From Acholeplasmatales bacterium (lineage in GTDB: Bacteria > Bacillota_I > Bacilli_A > Acholeplasmatales > Anaeroplasmataceae), in the NCBI GenBank assembly GCA_017542485.1, contig JAFXXC010000053.1:1-63279 (forward strand): a stretch of 63,279 bases of DNA. Reading direction: 5' to 3'. Of this stretch, positions 1-7,637 are shown in pieces; position 1 is the stretch's first letter; each line of letters begins with the position of its first letter. Below the pieces are notes generated by a model. It had not been told where the DNA came from. It made no database searches and saw nothing but the letters and a program-made list of their open reading frames with translations. Position numbers and translations under genes: made by a program.

Positions 1-255
1 ACAAATTCCATCAATTAATATTAATTCACCATTTAAGCTATTAAATGTACCAATACCAGTATTTCCCATACTCTTTAATTCTTTAACAGTTACGCTTCCA
101 TAATAATCCCCAAGCATTAACCCTTGTAATAATGATACCTGGTGTATTGCTTCAGTATTATACTTATTAGATTCATTTGCTGAATTATTACTACATCCGC
201 TTAAAGCGATAAAAGATACTGGTAATAATAAAGACGATAATAATAATTTTTTCAT
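1..255 (-). CDS. alsD: alpha-acetolactate decarboxylase, lipoprotein (partial)
   Basis: The first 85 residues of a gene whose 3' end lies outside the window. The start ATG at 253-255 follows a strong AGGAGG. Residues 1-21 form a lipoprotein signal peptide ending in LSGC. From about residue 38 the protein matches the acetolactate decarboxylase family: an IHQVSLLQGLM stretch, then GDYYGSVTVKEL, then the typical GIGTFNSLNGELILIDG core. The family converts 2-acetolactate to acetoin. The zinc-ligand His cluster and catalytic Glu are expected further downstream and cannot be checked. The lipobox implies an enzyme anchored outside the membrane; secreted members are known (Bacillus brevis). I am sure of the family but not of the physiological role. 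Confidence 0.8.
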   Translation of the reverse strand, partial: MKKLLLSSLLLPVSFIALSGCSNNSANESNKYNTEAIHQVSLLQGLMLGDYYGSVTVKELKSMGNTGIGTFNSLNGELILIDGIC

Positions 256-314
256 ATTTCCTCCTTAATAATATAAATAATATTTACATTATTTTTATAA
301 TGCATAAGCTTTTA

Positions 315-1394
315 TTATCTACTATTTTTTGAGTAGAATAAAGTCTTATCCTTATACATCATTTCATCAGATTCTTTTACCATTTTTTCAATATCTTTAT
401 TTTGTTCTATAGAATGACTATAGCCAATCGAAATAGTGTATTTTGTCTCAGATATCTTTTTCCTTATGTTTGCTATTAAATCTAATAATTCTCCTTCAGA
501 TGTTTTTTTGCAAATAATAACAAATTCGTCTCCACCGACTCTATAAGCAGAATATTTAAATCTCAACACTTTAAAGAAACAAGAAGATACTGTAATTATT
601 GCTTCATCACCTGCTGAATGGCCCAATGTGTCATTTATTTTTTTCAATCCATTCATATCGATAGATATAATTGCAGTAATATCTTTAGCACTATTATTTA
701 TTGAACTATAATAAGCTTGTCTATTAAGAAGTCCTGTAAGTGCATCCTTTTTAGTTAATTCTAATATTAAAAATACATAATAAACAAATACAGCAATACC
801 TATAGTTGTACAAAAAATCTTAGAGTAATCTCTGCCAAAAATTAATGGGAATATTAACCCTGTTAAAAAAGAAAACGCAAGGAAAACTATTGGTACTATT
901 TCTATTATTTGCTTATTACTATGCCTTATCAATGCATAAATAAGAATAAAACAATAGAATCCCACTACAATGTATGGAAAATAACCAAGTACTCCTCTAA
1001 CTAAATTACCATTTTCATCAATACTAAATACTATTCCTGTAAATATTGAAATAAAATTTATAATAGCCAAAAGAATTGCAGGAACCATAATATACCAAAG
1101 CTTATCTTTAACTAAAGCAAATAAAATTAAAGAAATAATAAAAGGAGTTGCACTATACCTTATAGCAACTAACACTTTTATCAAATTTGAAACCTTAGTG
1201 TTACCAGACAAATAAAACTCAAAAAACACACTAATTGATAGTAAAAAAATAAATGCTATTAAAATATATAAATGCTTTATAGTTTTCTTATCTAAAAAAA
1301 CTGTAATTTTTAACATAATCACAAAAGCCATTAAAACCAAAATTAAAGCCCAATTTTGTAAAATATATTCCTTAAATACGTCCAATGTAATCAT
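315..1394 (-). CDS. Membrane-bound diguanylate cyclase (GGDEF)
   Basis: A 359-residue protein. Residues 1-212 hold six or seven hydrophobic segments with no recognised sensor domain. Residues 213-359 are a GGDEF domain starting KKDALTGLLNRQAYY, with the metal aspartate in SIDMNGLKKIND (about 246) and an intact GGDEF at 287-291. The family makes cyclic di-GMP from two GTP. The position of the inhibitory RxxD site, five residues before GGDEF, reads RFKY, so product inhibition through that site is probably lost. It is a single gene, separated from rpmE by a terminator. Ligand unknown. Confidence 0.9.
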   Translation of the reverse strand: MITLDVFKEYILQNWALILVLMAFVIMLKITVFLDKKTIKHLYILIAFIFLLSISVFFEFYLSGNTKVSNLIKVLVAIRYSATPFIISLILFALVKDKLWYIMVPAILLAIINFISIFTGIVFSIDENGNLVRGVLGYFPYIVVGFYCFILIYALIRHSNKQIIEIVPIVFLAFSFLTGLIFPLIFGRDYSKIFCTTIGIAVFVYYVFLILELTKKDALTGLLNRQAYYSSINNSAKDITAIISIDMNGLKKINDTLGHSAGDEAIITVSSCFFKVLRFKYSAYRVGGDEFVIICKKTSEGELLDLIANIRKKISETKYTISIGYSHSIEQNKDIEKMVKESDEMMYKDKTLFYSKNSR

Positions 1395-1427
1395 CTCCTA
1401 ATATATTATAACACAAAAATATCTAGT

Positions 1428-1462
1428 TAATAAAAAAAATAAAGCGACTATTTCTAGTCGCT
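1428..1462 (-). terminator. Rho-independent terminator after rpmE
   Basis: On the minus strand an 8-bp perfect stem (AGCGACTA / TAGTCGCT, 1443-1450 with 1455-1462) closes a GAAA loop and is followed by TTATTTTTTTT. Confidence 0.9.
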
Positions 1463-1473
1463 AACATTAACAA

Positions 1474-1686
1474 TTATTGATTGTTCTTTAGGCCGTAACG
1501 CTTATTGAACTTCTCAACTCTACCATCAGCTTGTGTAAATACTTGCTTACCTGTAAAGAATGGATGACAGTTTGAACATGTATCAACACGAATTTCGTCT
1601 AATACTGATCCTGTCTCAAAAGTGTTACCGCATGTAGTACAAGTAACTGTTACCTTCTTGTAATTTGGATGTATTCCATTTTTCAT
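1474..1686 (-). CDS. rpmE: Ribosomal protein bL31 (zinc-binding form)
   Basis: A 70-residue large-subunit ribosomal protein beginning [12 protein letters not shown], the family's usual start. An upstream in-frame ATG (1708-1710) would add eight residues. I chose the ATG at 1684-1686 because GGAAGGAG lies about nine bases before it and the extra residues do not fit the family. Two CxxC pairs (C16/C19 and C37/C40) mark the zinc-containing C+ form, which cells often replace with a zinc-free paralogue under zinc limitation; no paralogue is in this window. Monocistronic, with its own promoter and terminator. Confidence 0.95.
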   Translation of the reverse strand: MKNGIHPNYKKVTVTCTTCGNTFETGSVLDEIRVDTCSNCHPFFTGKQVFTQADGRVEKFNKRYGLKNNQ

Positions 1687-1708
1687 ACTACAATTCACTC
1701 CTTCCGCC

Positions 1709-1723
1709 ATGACAAAAAGTCAT
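1709..1723 (-). promoter_or_regulatory. Small hairpin in the rpmE leader
   Basis: A 5-bp stem with a 5-nt loop (ATGAC / GTCAT) directly upstream of the rpmE ribosome binding site. L31 leaders in Bacillota are known autoregulatory elements; whether this is one is inference. Confidence 0.35.
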
Positions 1724-1742
1724 AGAAAGTCTTACGCGAGTT

Positions 1743-1771
1743 ATTTTAACATAGAATATATCTATTTGCAA
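1743..1771 (-). promoter_or_regulatory. Promoter of rpmE
   Basis: TTGCAA (1766-1771), a 17-bp spacer and TAAAAT (1743-1748) on the minus strand, about 55 bp before the rpmE start. Confidence 0.7.
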
Positions 1772-1778
1772 TAACAAA

Positions 1779-2546
1779 TTATAATTTTTTAAATAGTGGA
1801 ACTGATACAATTAAATCGCTCTTTTGTTTAACCTCAAGCACAACATATGCGTTGTTCTTAATAGCTAATTTTTTGAATTTAGATATATCTAGTACACCTT
1901 CACCTAATGCTAAATGGCACTTCTTTCTATCTTTAGCGTCATGAATATGAAATTCATCAAATGGTAATTCAATCTCTTCTAATGTATTCCATACAATATC
2001 ATAACTTAAATGATCATGCCCTATATCATAACAGAATCTAAATCCTGCTTTGTATAAATCTCTATATGTTCTTTTAGTATATTCTGGAATATTATCTGTA
2101 TTTTCAATTACCATATTAATATTATATGTATTACAAATATCCTCAGCACGTTTAAAATTATTAATTAATCTTTTGATATATTCATCATATTCTTTTTCAT
2201 AAATATAATTCTTAACACCAGATATTGTAACAACAGGTCCTGGAATTAAATGCATATTTATTTGTTTTATATAGCCTTCACCAAGTCTTGCATAACGCTC
2301 TAATAAAACCAAATATGCTTCAACTACCTCATCATATGAACCTAAATCAGCTTCGTCATAGAAATGAAGTGTAGCTTCAATACCATATTTTTTTAATAAA
2401 TCGGCTACAGTACCTTGTTCCATTTCTTTACGACAATAACCAAAATTTAAATTTAATTCAATAAAATCAACACCTAATTCCTTTGCAAGAATTAAATTGT
2501 CCTCTATAGTGTCATATTCATATAATTGGGGCATTCCAACCTTCAT
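1779..2546 (-). CDS. Sugar phosphate isomerase/epimerase-like TIM-barrel protein
   Basis: A 255-residue protein of the xylose-isomerase-like TIM-barrel superfamily. Likely metal ligands sit at the ends of strands: Glu in MVIENTDN, Asp/His in FCYDIGHDHLSYD, His in FHIHDAKD, and Glu in VVLEVKQ. It starts one base after the serA stop, so it is co-transcribed with serC-serA. The superfamily covers many sugar isomerases and endonuclease IV, so the substrate cannot be read from sequence. The position next to serine biosynthesis genes is the only hint of role; no serB phosphatase is visible. Confidence 0.75.
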   Translation of the reverse strand: MKVGMPQLYEYDTIEDNLILAKELGVDFIELNLNFGYCRKEMEQGTVADLLKKYGIEATLHFYDEADLGSYDEVVEAYLVLLERYARLGEGYIKQINMHLIPGPVVTISGVKNYIYEKEYDEYIKRLINNFKRAEDICNTYNINMVIENTDNIPEYTKRTYRDLYKAGFRFCYDIGHDHLSYDIVWNTLEEIELPFDEFHIHDAKDRKKCHLALGEGVLDISKFKKLAIKNNAYVVLEVKQKSDLIVSVPLFKKL

Positions 2547-2547
2547 A

Positions 2548-3693
2548 TTATAACACTCTTACCCTTATAACGCCTTCAAGACCAGAAATCTTCTTAGCGT
2601 CAACTTTACCATCTACATCAAATACTGAATAAGCATAATCACCCTTTGACTTGCTTACTAAGTTAACGATATTACCACCCATAGCACTAATAGCGCTTGA
2701 ATAATTAGCAATAATACCAGGAGCATTCTTATGATTTACACATACTCTATTTTGACCACTCTTAGCACCTGCATTTACATCAGGATAATTTACTGAATGT
2801 GTAATATTACCATTTTCGATGAAATCCTTTAATTCTTCAATAGCCATTAAAGCACAATTATCTTCAGCTTCTTCAGTTGAAGCACCTAAGTGAGGTAATA
2901 CAATTGTATTTGGCATATTTACCACCTTTGCGTTAGCAAAATCAGATACATATTTCTTAATATTTCCATTAGCTAAAGCTTCAGCTAAATCATCGTCATT
3001 TACTAATGTATCTCTAGAGAAGTTTAATAAAATAGCATTATCAAGTTTATCAAAAATAGACTTGTTTAACATACCCTTAGTTGCATCCATTAGAGGTACG
3101 TGAATTGTAACAAAATCAGCACCAGCAACGATGTCTTCTAATTTCTCATAATACTTAACATTCTTATTAAGCTTCATAGCATTATTAATTGTTAAATATG
3201 GGTCATAACCTCTAACATTCATACCTAAAGCTTGGCATGCATTAGCAACCATAACACCAATAACACCTAAACCAACAACAGCAATAGTCTTACCTAAAAT
3301 TTCATTACCAGCAAATTGAGCTTTAGCTTTTTCAGCTGTTTTACCAATTGCTTCATCAGCCTTGTTATCGTTAACCCACTTATTACCACCAATAATATCA
3401 CGGCTAGCTAATAATAAACCACATAATACTAATTCCTTAACAGCATTAGCATTTGCACCAGGTGTATTGAAAACAACAACACCCTTTTCTGCATACTTAT
3501 CAAGAGGAATATTATTAACACCAGCACCAGCTCTAGCTACAGCTAAGATATTAGAATCTAAATCCATATCATGCATAGCTTGAGAACGTACTAAAATACT
3601 ATCAGCATCCTTAATATCTTCAACAGTCTTATCTGGAGATTTTAATGTTGCTAAAGCAACTTTAGAAATCTTATTTAAACAATATGCCTTCAT
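2548..3693 (-). CDS. serA: D-3-phosphoglycerate dehydrogenase
   Basis: A 381-residue NAD-dependent dehydrogenase catalysing the first step of serine synthesis. The dinucleotide motif AVVGLGVIGVMVANA is at about 140-155. The catalytic arginine is likely that in LLNFSRDTLVND and the histidine that in VLPHLGASTEEAEDN. The C-terminal ~70 residues look like an ACT domain (NAPGIIANYSSAI). The segment that in classical enzymes reads LDVFxxEP and gives the catalytic Glu here reads VSDFANAKVV, as in a Clostridia/Bacteroidetes subgroup I recall. Its ATG overlaps the serC stop (TAATG), so translation is coupled. Confidence 0.92.
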   Translation of the reverse strand: MKAYCLNKISKVALATLKSPDKTVEDIKDADSILVRSQAMHDMDLDSNILAVARAGAGVNNIPLDKYAEKGVVVFNTPGANANAVKELVLCGLLLASRDIIGGNKWVNDNKADEAIGKTAEKAKAQFAGNEILGKTIAVVGLGVIGVMVANACQALGMNVRGYDPYLTINNAMKLNKNVKYYEKLEDIVAGADFVTIHVPLMDATKGMLNKSIFDKLDNAILLNFSRDTLVNDDDLAEALANGNIKKYVSDFANAKVVNMPNTIVLPHLGASTEEAEDNCALMAIEELKDFIENGNITHSVNYPDVNAGAKSGQNRVCVNHKNAPGIIANYSSAISAMGGNIVNLVSKSKGDYAYSVFDVDGKVDAKKISGLEGVIRVRVL

Positions 3694-4805
3694 TATTTTA
3701 AATTCTCCTTTTCAAACTTCTTCATAAAATCAATTAAAGCAATAACGCCTTCCTTTGGCATTGCGTTATAAATTGATGCACGCATACCACCAACAGTTCT
3801 ATGACCCTTTAAGTTTTCTAATCCTGCCTTCTTTGATTCAGCTACGAACTTAGCTTCCATAGCTTCCTTCTCTTCAGGATTTGTAATAACTTCAGGATTT
3901 ACAATAAATGGAACATTCATTAATGAACGAGAATTCTTCTCAACTGTACCCTTGAATAATTTAGAATTATCTAAATAATCATATAATAATTGAGCTTTTT
4001 CAACATTTCTCTTCTTCATAGCTTCAAGTCCACCATTCTTTAGTAAATACTTGAATACTAATCCACAAATATAAATACACCAGCAGTTAGGAGTATTGTA
4101 TAAAGAATCATTATCAGCTTGTGTCTTATACTTTAACATAGTTGGAGTACCAGGAAGACAATCATCAGTAATTAAATCTTCTCTAATGATAGCAACAACC
4201 ATACCAGCTGGACCTACATTCTTTTGAACGCCTGCAAAAATAACACCATACTTAGTAACATCAACAGGTTCACTTAAGAAACATGAAGATTGGTCAGCAA
4301 CTAAAATTTTACCTTTTGTATTAGGTAACTTAGGGAACTTAGTTCCATAAATAGTATTGTTTTCACAAATATATACATAATCCATATCATCAGTAATTGC
4401 TAAATCATCACAATTAGGAATGTATGAGAATGTCTTATCAGCACTTGATGCTAATTCAACAGCTGTACCATAAATCTTAGCTTCACTATAAGCCTTCTTA
4501 GCCCATTGACCAGTTAAGATATAACCTGCTTTTTTATTCTTCATTAAGTTTAGTGGAACTGCAGCGAATTGCTGAGATGCACCACCTTGTAAGAATAATA
4601 CCTTATAGTTATCAGGAATATTCATTAACTTTCTTAAATCTGCTTCTGCTTCTTTAATAATATTGTCAAACATTTTAGATCTGTGGCTCATCTCCATTAC
4701 AGACATTCCACATCCCTTATAATCTAACATATCTTTTGCTGCTTCTTCTAAAACTTCTACAGGTAAAACAGCTGGACCTGCTGAGAAATTGTAAACACGA
4801 CTCAT
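3693..4805 (-). CDS. serC: Phosphoserine aminotransferase
   Basis: A 370-residue class V aminotransferase converting 3-phosphohydroxypyruvate to phosphoserine with glutamate as donor. It starts YNFSAGPAVLP, the family's signature N-terminus. The PLP lysine is K195 in FAGVQKNVGPAG. Also typical are LFLQGGASQQF and the C-terminal GHRTVGGMRASIYNA. It is the first gene of a three-gene operon (serC-serA-TIM barrel), about 40 bases downstream of a T-box terminator, so expression should depend on uncharged tRNA. An AAAAGGAGATTATTT stretch before the ATG is a good SD. Confidence 0.95.
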   Translation of the reverse strand: MSRVYNFSAGPAVLPVEVLEEAAKDMLDYKGCGMSVMEMSHRSKMFDNIIKEAEADLRKLMNIPDNYKVLFLQGGASQQFAAVPLNLMKNKKAGYILTGQWAKKAYSEAKIYGTAVELASSADKTFSYIPNCDDLAITDDMDYVYICENNTIYGTKFPKLPNTKGKILVADQSSCFLSEPVDVTKYGVIFAGVQKNVGPAGMVVAIIREDLITDDCLPGTPTMLKYKTQADNDSLYNTPNCWCIYICGLVFKYLLKNGGLEAMKKRNVEKAQLLYDYLDNSKLFKGTVEKNSRSLMNVPFIVNPEVITNPEEKEAMEAKFVAESKKAGLENLKGHRTVGGMRASIYNAMPKEGVIALIDFMKKFEKENLK

Positions 4806-4858
4806 TCTAAATAATCTCCTTTTCCTTTTTTATAATTAATCTGTGTTTAAAAATAAAA

Positions 4859-5077
4859 TCCCTTCTATGCTTGTGCATAAAAGGGACGAATTCTTAAATC
4901 CGCGGTACCACCCTAATTAGGTAACCTCACTCAAAATTGATAACGCCAATCAAACGGAACTCATTACAGTTCTCCAAAGAGGTAGATTAGATAAGACTTG
5001 TTATAAGGTTTCACCAGCCCCTTACTCTCTAAAAACTACATACATATCTATAGTCTCTTTATTGGAATATCAAATTT
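4859..5077 (-). promoter_or_regulatory. T-box leader of serC-serA
   Basis: The minus strand holds the T-box core AGGGTGGTACCGCG (4901-4914) and a terminator hairpin with an 11-bp stem (4859-4869 with 4876-4886) followed by TTTTATTTTT. Stem I appears to close by AAAGAG (5055-5060) pairing with CTCTTT (4976-4981). A GGGGCTGGTGAAACC segment lies in the stem I region. In this class an uncharged tRNA stabilises an antiterminator. UCU (Ser) triplets occur just before CTCTTT, where the specifier should be, but UAC is there too, so I do not assign the codon. Serine is expected from the genes controlled. Confidence 0.9.
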
Positions 5078-5083
5078 GTTTCT

Positions 5084-5112
5084 ATTATACTAATAATGAC
5101 CTTCTAAGTCAA
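5084..5112 (-). promoter_or_regulatory. Promoter of the T-box/serC operon
   Basis: TTGACT (5107-5112), 17 bp, TATAAT (5084-5089) on the minus strand; transcription should begin near 5077. Confidence 0.85.
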
Positions 5113-5204
5113 CATTTATTTTATAATTATACAAACTTGTTGAATGTTATTAGAAATTATCTTATTTTGATAGAATAAATATCATTTTTTTCTAAACAAT
5201 TTTT

Positions 5205-5245
5205 CTATTAATAAAACATTAAAGTGGAGCTATATAGCTCCACTT
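5205..5245 (-). terminator. Terminator after glnA
   Basis: A perfect palindrome (5222-5245, arms AAGTGGAGCTAT / ATAGCTCCACTT) starts four bases after the glnA stop. The following run TAATGTTTTATT is only moderately U-rich. Confidence 0.7.
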
Positions 5246-5249
5246 AATT

Positions 5250-6602
5250 CTAATATAATTCAATATATCTTTTTATTTCCCAATCAGTAACAGAACGTCT
5301 AAAGTCGTCCCATTCCTTCTTCTTGGCATCAATTAATTTTTCAGTAACATTTTCACCAACAGCTTCTTGCATCAATTTATCTGCTAAGAATCCATCCATA
5401 GCTTCTTTTAAATTAGCTGGCAATGATTCAATGCCCTTTTTCTTTCTATTTTCGTCACTCATTGTATATAAATCATCATATACAGGTTTGAAATGCTTAC
5501 AATTATGCATAACACCATCTAAACCTGCTCTTAAAATAGCAGCTATTGCCAAATATGGATTTGCACTAACATCAACGCTTCTAACTTCAGTTCTAGTAGC
5601 CATACCACGTGCAGCAGGAATACGAATCATTGTTGAACGGTTTGAATCACTCCAAGAAATATAGCATGGTGCTTCAAAACCTGGAACAATTCTTTTATAT
5701 GAATTAACTGTAGGATTTGTCAAAAAACAGAATCCCTTCGCATGTGTTAAAATACCATCAATCCAGTCTAAAGCTAATTGAGATAATTTATTTTCTGTAT
5801 TAGGATCATAAAAAACATTCTTATTATCTTGAGACAACAAAGAACAATTTACATGCATACCGGAACCATTTATTCCTGCAACAGGTTTTGGCATAAATGT
5901 AGCATGTAATCCATGACGTCTTGCAATATTTTTTACAACAAGTTTAAATGTTTGAACATTATCACATGCCTCAACAGCACTATCATATTTAAAATCTATT
6001 TCATGTTGTCCAGGAGCAGCCTCATGGTGAGATGCTTCTACTTTAAAACCAATCTTTTGTAATTCTAATACAATATCACGTCTACAATCAACAGCACTAT
6101 CAATAGGTGCTAAATCAAAATAATCACCTTTATCATTAAATTTTAATGATGGTTTTCCTTCTTCATCTAATTTAAATAAGAAGAATTCTGGCTCTACTCC
6201 ACAATTAAATGCCTTAAAGCCCATACTTCTCATAAATTGAACATTTCGTTTTAATACTCCTCTAGGATCTCCCTCAAATGGAACATGTTCGCCATTTTCT
6301 CCTGGCTTATATACATCACAAATAAATCTAGCAGCCTTTCCATAACGAGAATCCTCCCAAGATAAAACTAAGAAAGTGTCTAAATCTGGATGTAAAAACA
6401 TATCTGCTTCATAAACTCTTGCGAATCCCTCAATAGATGAACCATCAAACATAATTGAATTGCTCATTGCATCCTCAAGTCTGTCAGCAGGGATTTCAAC
6501 ATTTTTTAACATACCATCCATATCTGTAAACATCATACGAATATATCTAATATTCTCCTTTTCACAAATACGGCGGATATCTTCTTTTGTGTAACTACTC
6601 AT
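5250..6602 (-). CDS. glnA: Glutamine synthetase type I
   Basis: A 450-residue glutamine synthetase (glutamate + NH3 + ATP). Its length and the absence of an adenylylation-site segment fit the GSI-alpha group of Gram-positive bacteria. Motifs: MFDGSSIEGFARV, the active-site GVEPEFFLF and HHEAAPGQHEIDF segments, NGSGMHVNCSL, and the ATP-binding KRIVPGFEAPCYISWSDSNR. It is transcribed alone from its own promoter after a leader that contains a terminator and two short hairpins, so attenuation is likely. No GlnR gene is adjacent. The SD is AAGGATAAGG. Confidence 0.97.
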   Translation of the reverse strand: MSSYTKEDIRRICEKENIRYIRMMFTDMDGMLKNVEIPADRLEDAMSNSIMFDGSSIEGFARVYEADMFLHPDLDTFLVLSWEDSRYGKAARFICDVYKPGENGEHVPFEGDPRGVLKRNVQFMRSMGFKAFNCGVEPEFFLFKLDEEGKPSLKFNDKGDYFDLAPIDSAVDCRRDIVLELQKIGFKVEASHHEAAPGQHEIDFKYDSAVEACDNVQTFKLVVKNIARRHGLHATFMPKPVAGINGSGMHVNCSLLSQDNKNVFYDPNTENKLSQLALDWIDGILTHAKGFCFLTNPTVNSYKRIVPGFEAPCYISWSDSNRSTMIRIPAARGMATRTEVRSVDVSANPYLAIAAILRAGLDGVMHNCKHFKPVYDDLYTMSDENRKKKGIESLPANLKEAMDGFLADKLMQEAVGENVTEKLIDAKKKEWDDFRRSVTDWEIKRYIELY

Positions 6603-6640
6603 TTTAATTACCTTATCCTTTTCTATATATTATGAGGTTT

Positions 6641-6721
6641 AATAAATAAAATAAGCATAATGGAGTCCCACTATGCTACACTGCAATTAATTATTAATTA
6701 AACCTAAGCCCCATTGCTCAG
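6641..6721 (-). promoter_or_regulatory. glnA leader: two hexaloop hairpins and an attenuator (ANTAR-like)
   Basis: Between promoter and gene the minus strand has hairpin P1 (6704-6721, stem CTGAGC/GCTTAG, loop AATGGG) and a short P2 (6674-6685, stem TGC/GCA, loop AGTGTA). Both loops are six bases with A at position 1 and G at position 4. P2 overlaps the first arm of a terminator hairpin (6655-6676, 9-bp stem, GACT loop) followed by TTATTTTATTTATT (6641-6654). Paired A1/G4 hexaloops ahead of a terminator are the recognition pattern of ANTAR antiterminator proteins. P2 has only 3 bp and the linker is long, so the call is tentative. Confidence 0.5.
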
Positions 6722-6726
6722 TAAAT

Positions 6727-6755
6727 ATAATACTAAATATTTAACTCTTTGTCAA
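6727..6755 (-). promoter_or_regulatory. Promoter of glnA
   Basis: TTGACA (6750-6755), 17 bp, TATTAT (6727-6732) on the minus strand, directly after the Gx transporter gene. Confidence 0.8.
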
Positions 6756-6767
6756 TTTAAAACGAAT

Positions 6768-7271
6768 TTAAGATATAAATCTACTAGTAATACTTCTTTT
6801 CAAATAGCTATCTGCTATAAATCCAGATAAAATTCCAGTTGCCAAAGATAATAACATAATAAATGGAAGATAATACATAACTGCAGTTGTTCCCAATAGC
6901 CACATTGCAGCTAATATTTGTCCTGTAGCATGTGCTACTGCAGATATACTACTAACTCCTAAAGGTGTAAATATTTTTATCCTAACGAACAAAAACATAA
7001 CTATAAATGCTAATAACCCTCCAGCTATACTCATAGCAAATGAAGGTCCTAAAAATGTACCTCGCATTATTGATGCTAAAACTATTCTTAATAATTGAAC
7101 CAAAAATGCCTCACTAGATTTAAATTCATATAACATTATTAAAATAATAACATTTGCAAGTCCTAATTTTACTCCTGGAATCCATACTGGAATAAAGGAT
7201 TCCATAATACTTAAAACTATAGCCATAGCTAATAACATGGCTATAATTGACCATCTCTTAACTATTGACAT
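6768..7271 (-). CDS. Gx transporter family membrane protein
   Basis: A 167-residue very hydrophobic protein with about five membrane segments, including PGVKLGLANVIILIMLY and MRGTFLGPSFAMSIAGG, which match the family once named heptaprenyl diphosphate synthase component I and now called Gx transporter. It overlaps the end of the NusG-II gene by 14 bases and has the SD AGGAAG. With NusG-II and ApbE upstream it forms a trio that recurs near flavin-based electron transfer genes. The transported substrate is not known from sequence; lipid, quinone or flavin has been suggested for related loci. Confidence 0.8.
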   Translation of the reverse strand: MSIVKRWSIIAMLLAMAIVLSIMESFIPVWIPGVKLGLANVIILIMLYEFKSSEAFLVQLLRIVLASIMRGTFLGPSFAMSIAGGLLAFIVMFLFVRIKIFTPLGVSSISAVAHATGQILAAMWLLGTTAVMYYLPFIMLLSLATGILSGFIADSYLKRSITSRFIS

Positions 7272-7614
7272 CTAACTTACTTCCTATCCTTATATATACT
7301 TTATTAGGCAAACATGTAATAACATCATGTTCATGATTTTTTTCTCCCTCATGAACACAAGTTTGGCTATCACATCCGCTATAATCAACATGTACCTTAC
7401 CATTTTTTATAATTATTATCATCTTAGATACATCGCCATTTATTTCAATCGTATCATTTTTCTCCAAAGGAACAGAATACAATAAATCTTCTTTATGATA
7501 TATATTCACATAAAGCATTTCTCCTGATTCCTGCCTTACAAAAAAAACAATAAAAAGAGCGGCTATACCGAACAAAAGTGCAATTATTAAAATAATATCA
7601 TTCACTCTTTTCAT
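7258..7614 (-). CDS. NusG domain II-containing membrane-anchored protein
   Basis: A 118-residue protein with an N-terminal membrane anchor (about 8-27) and an extracytoplasmic domain. The segment SGCDSQTCVHEGE followed by ITCLPNKVYIRI is diagnostic of stand-alone NusG domain II proteins. The two cysteines, spaced CxxxxxC, could bind metal or form a disulfide. It lies between apbE and the Gx transporter gene in the same operon. Its biochemical role is undefined; association with flavinylated electron transfer is known from gene neighbourhoods. Confidence 0.82.
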   Translation of the reverse strand: MKRVNDIILIIALLFGIAALFIVFFVRQESGEMLYVNIYHKEDLLYSVPLEKNDTIEINGDVSKMIIIIKNGKVHVDYSGCDSQTCVHEGEKNHEHDVITCLPNKVYIRIGSKLDVNS

Positions 7615-7637
7615 CTAAACCACCCTCATATTTATTT

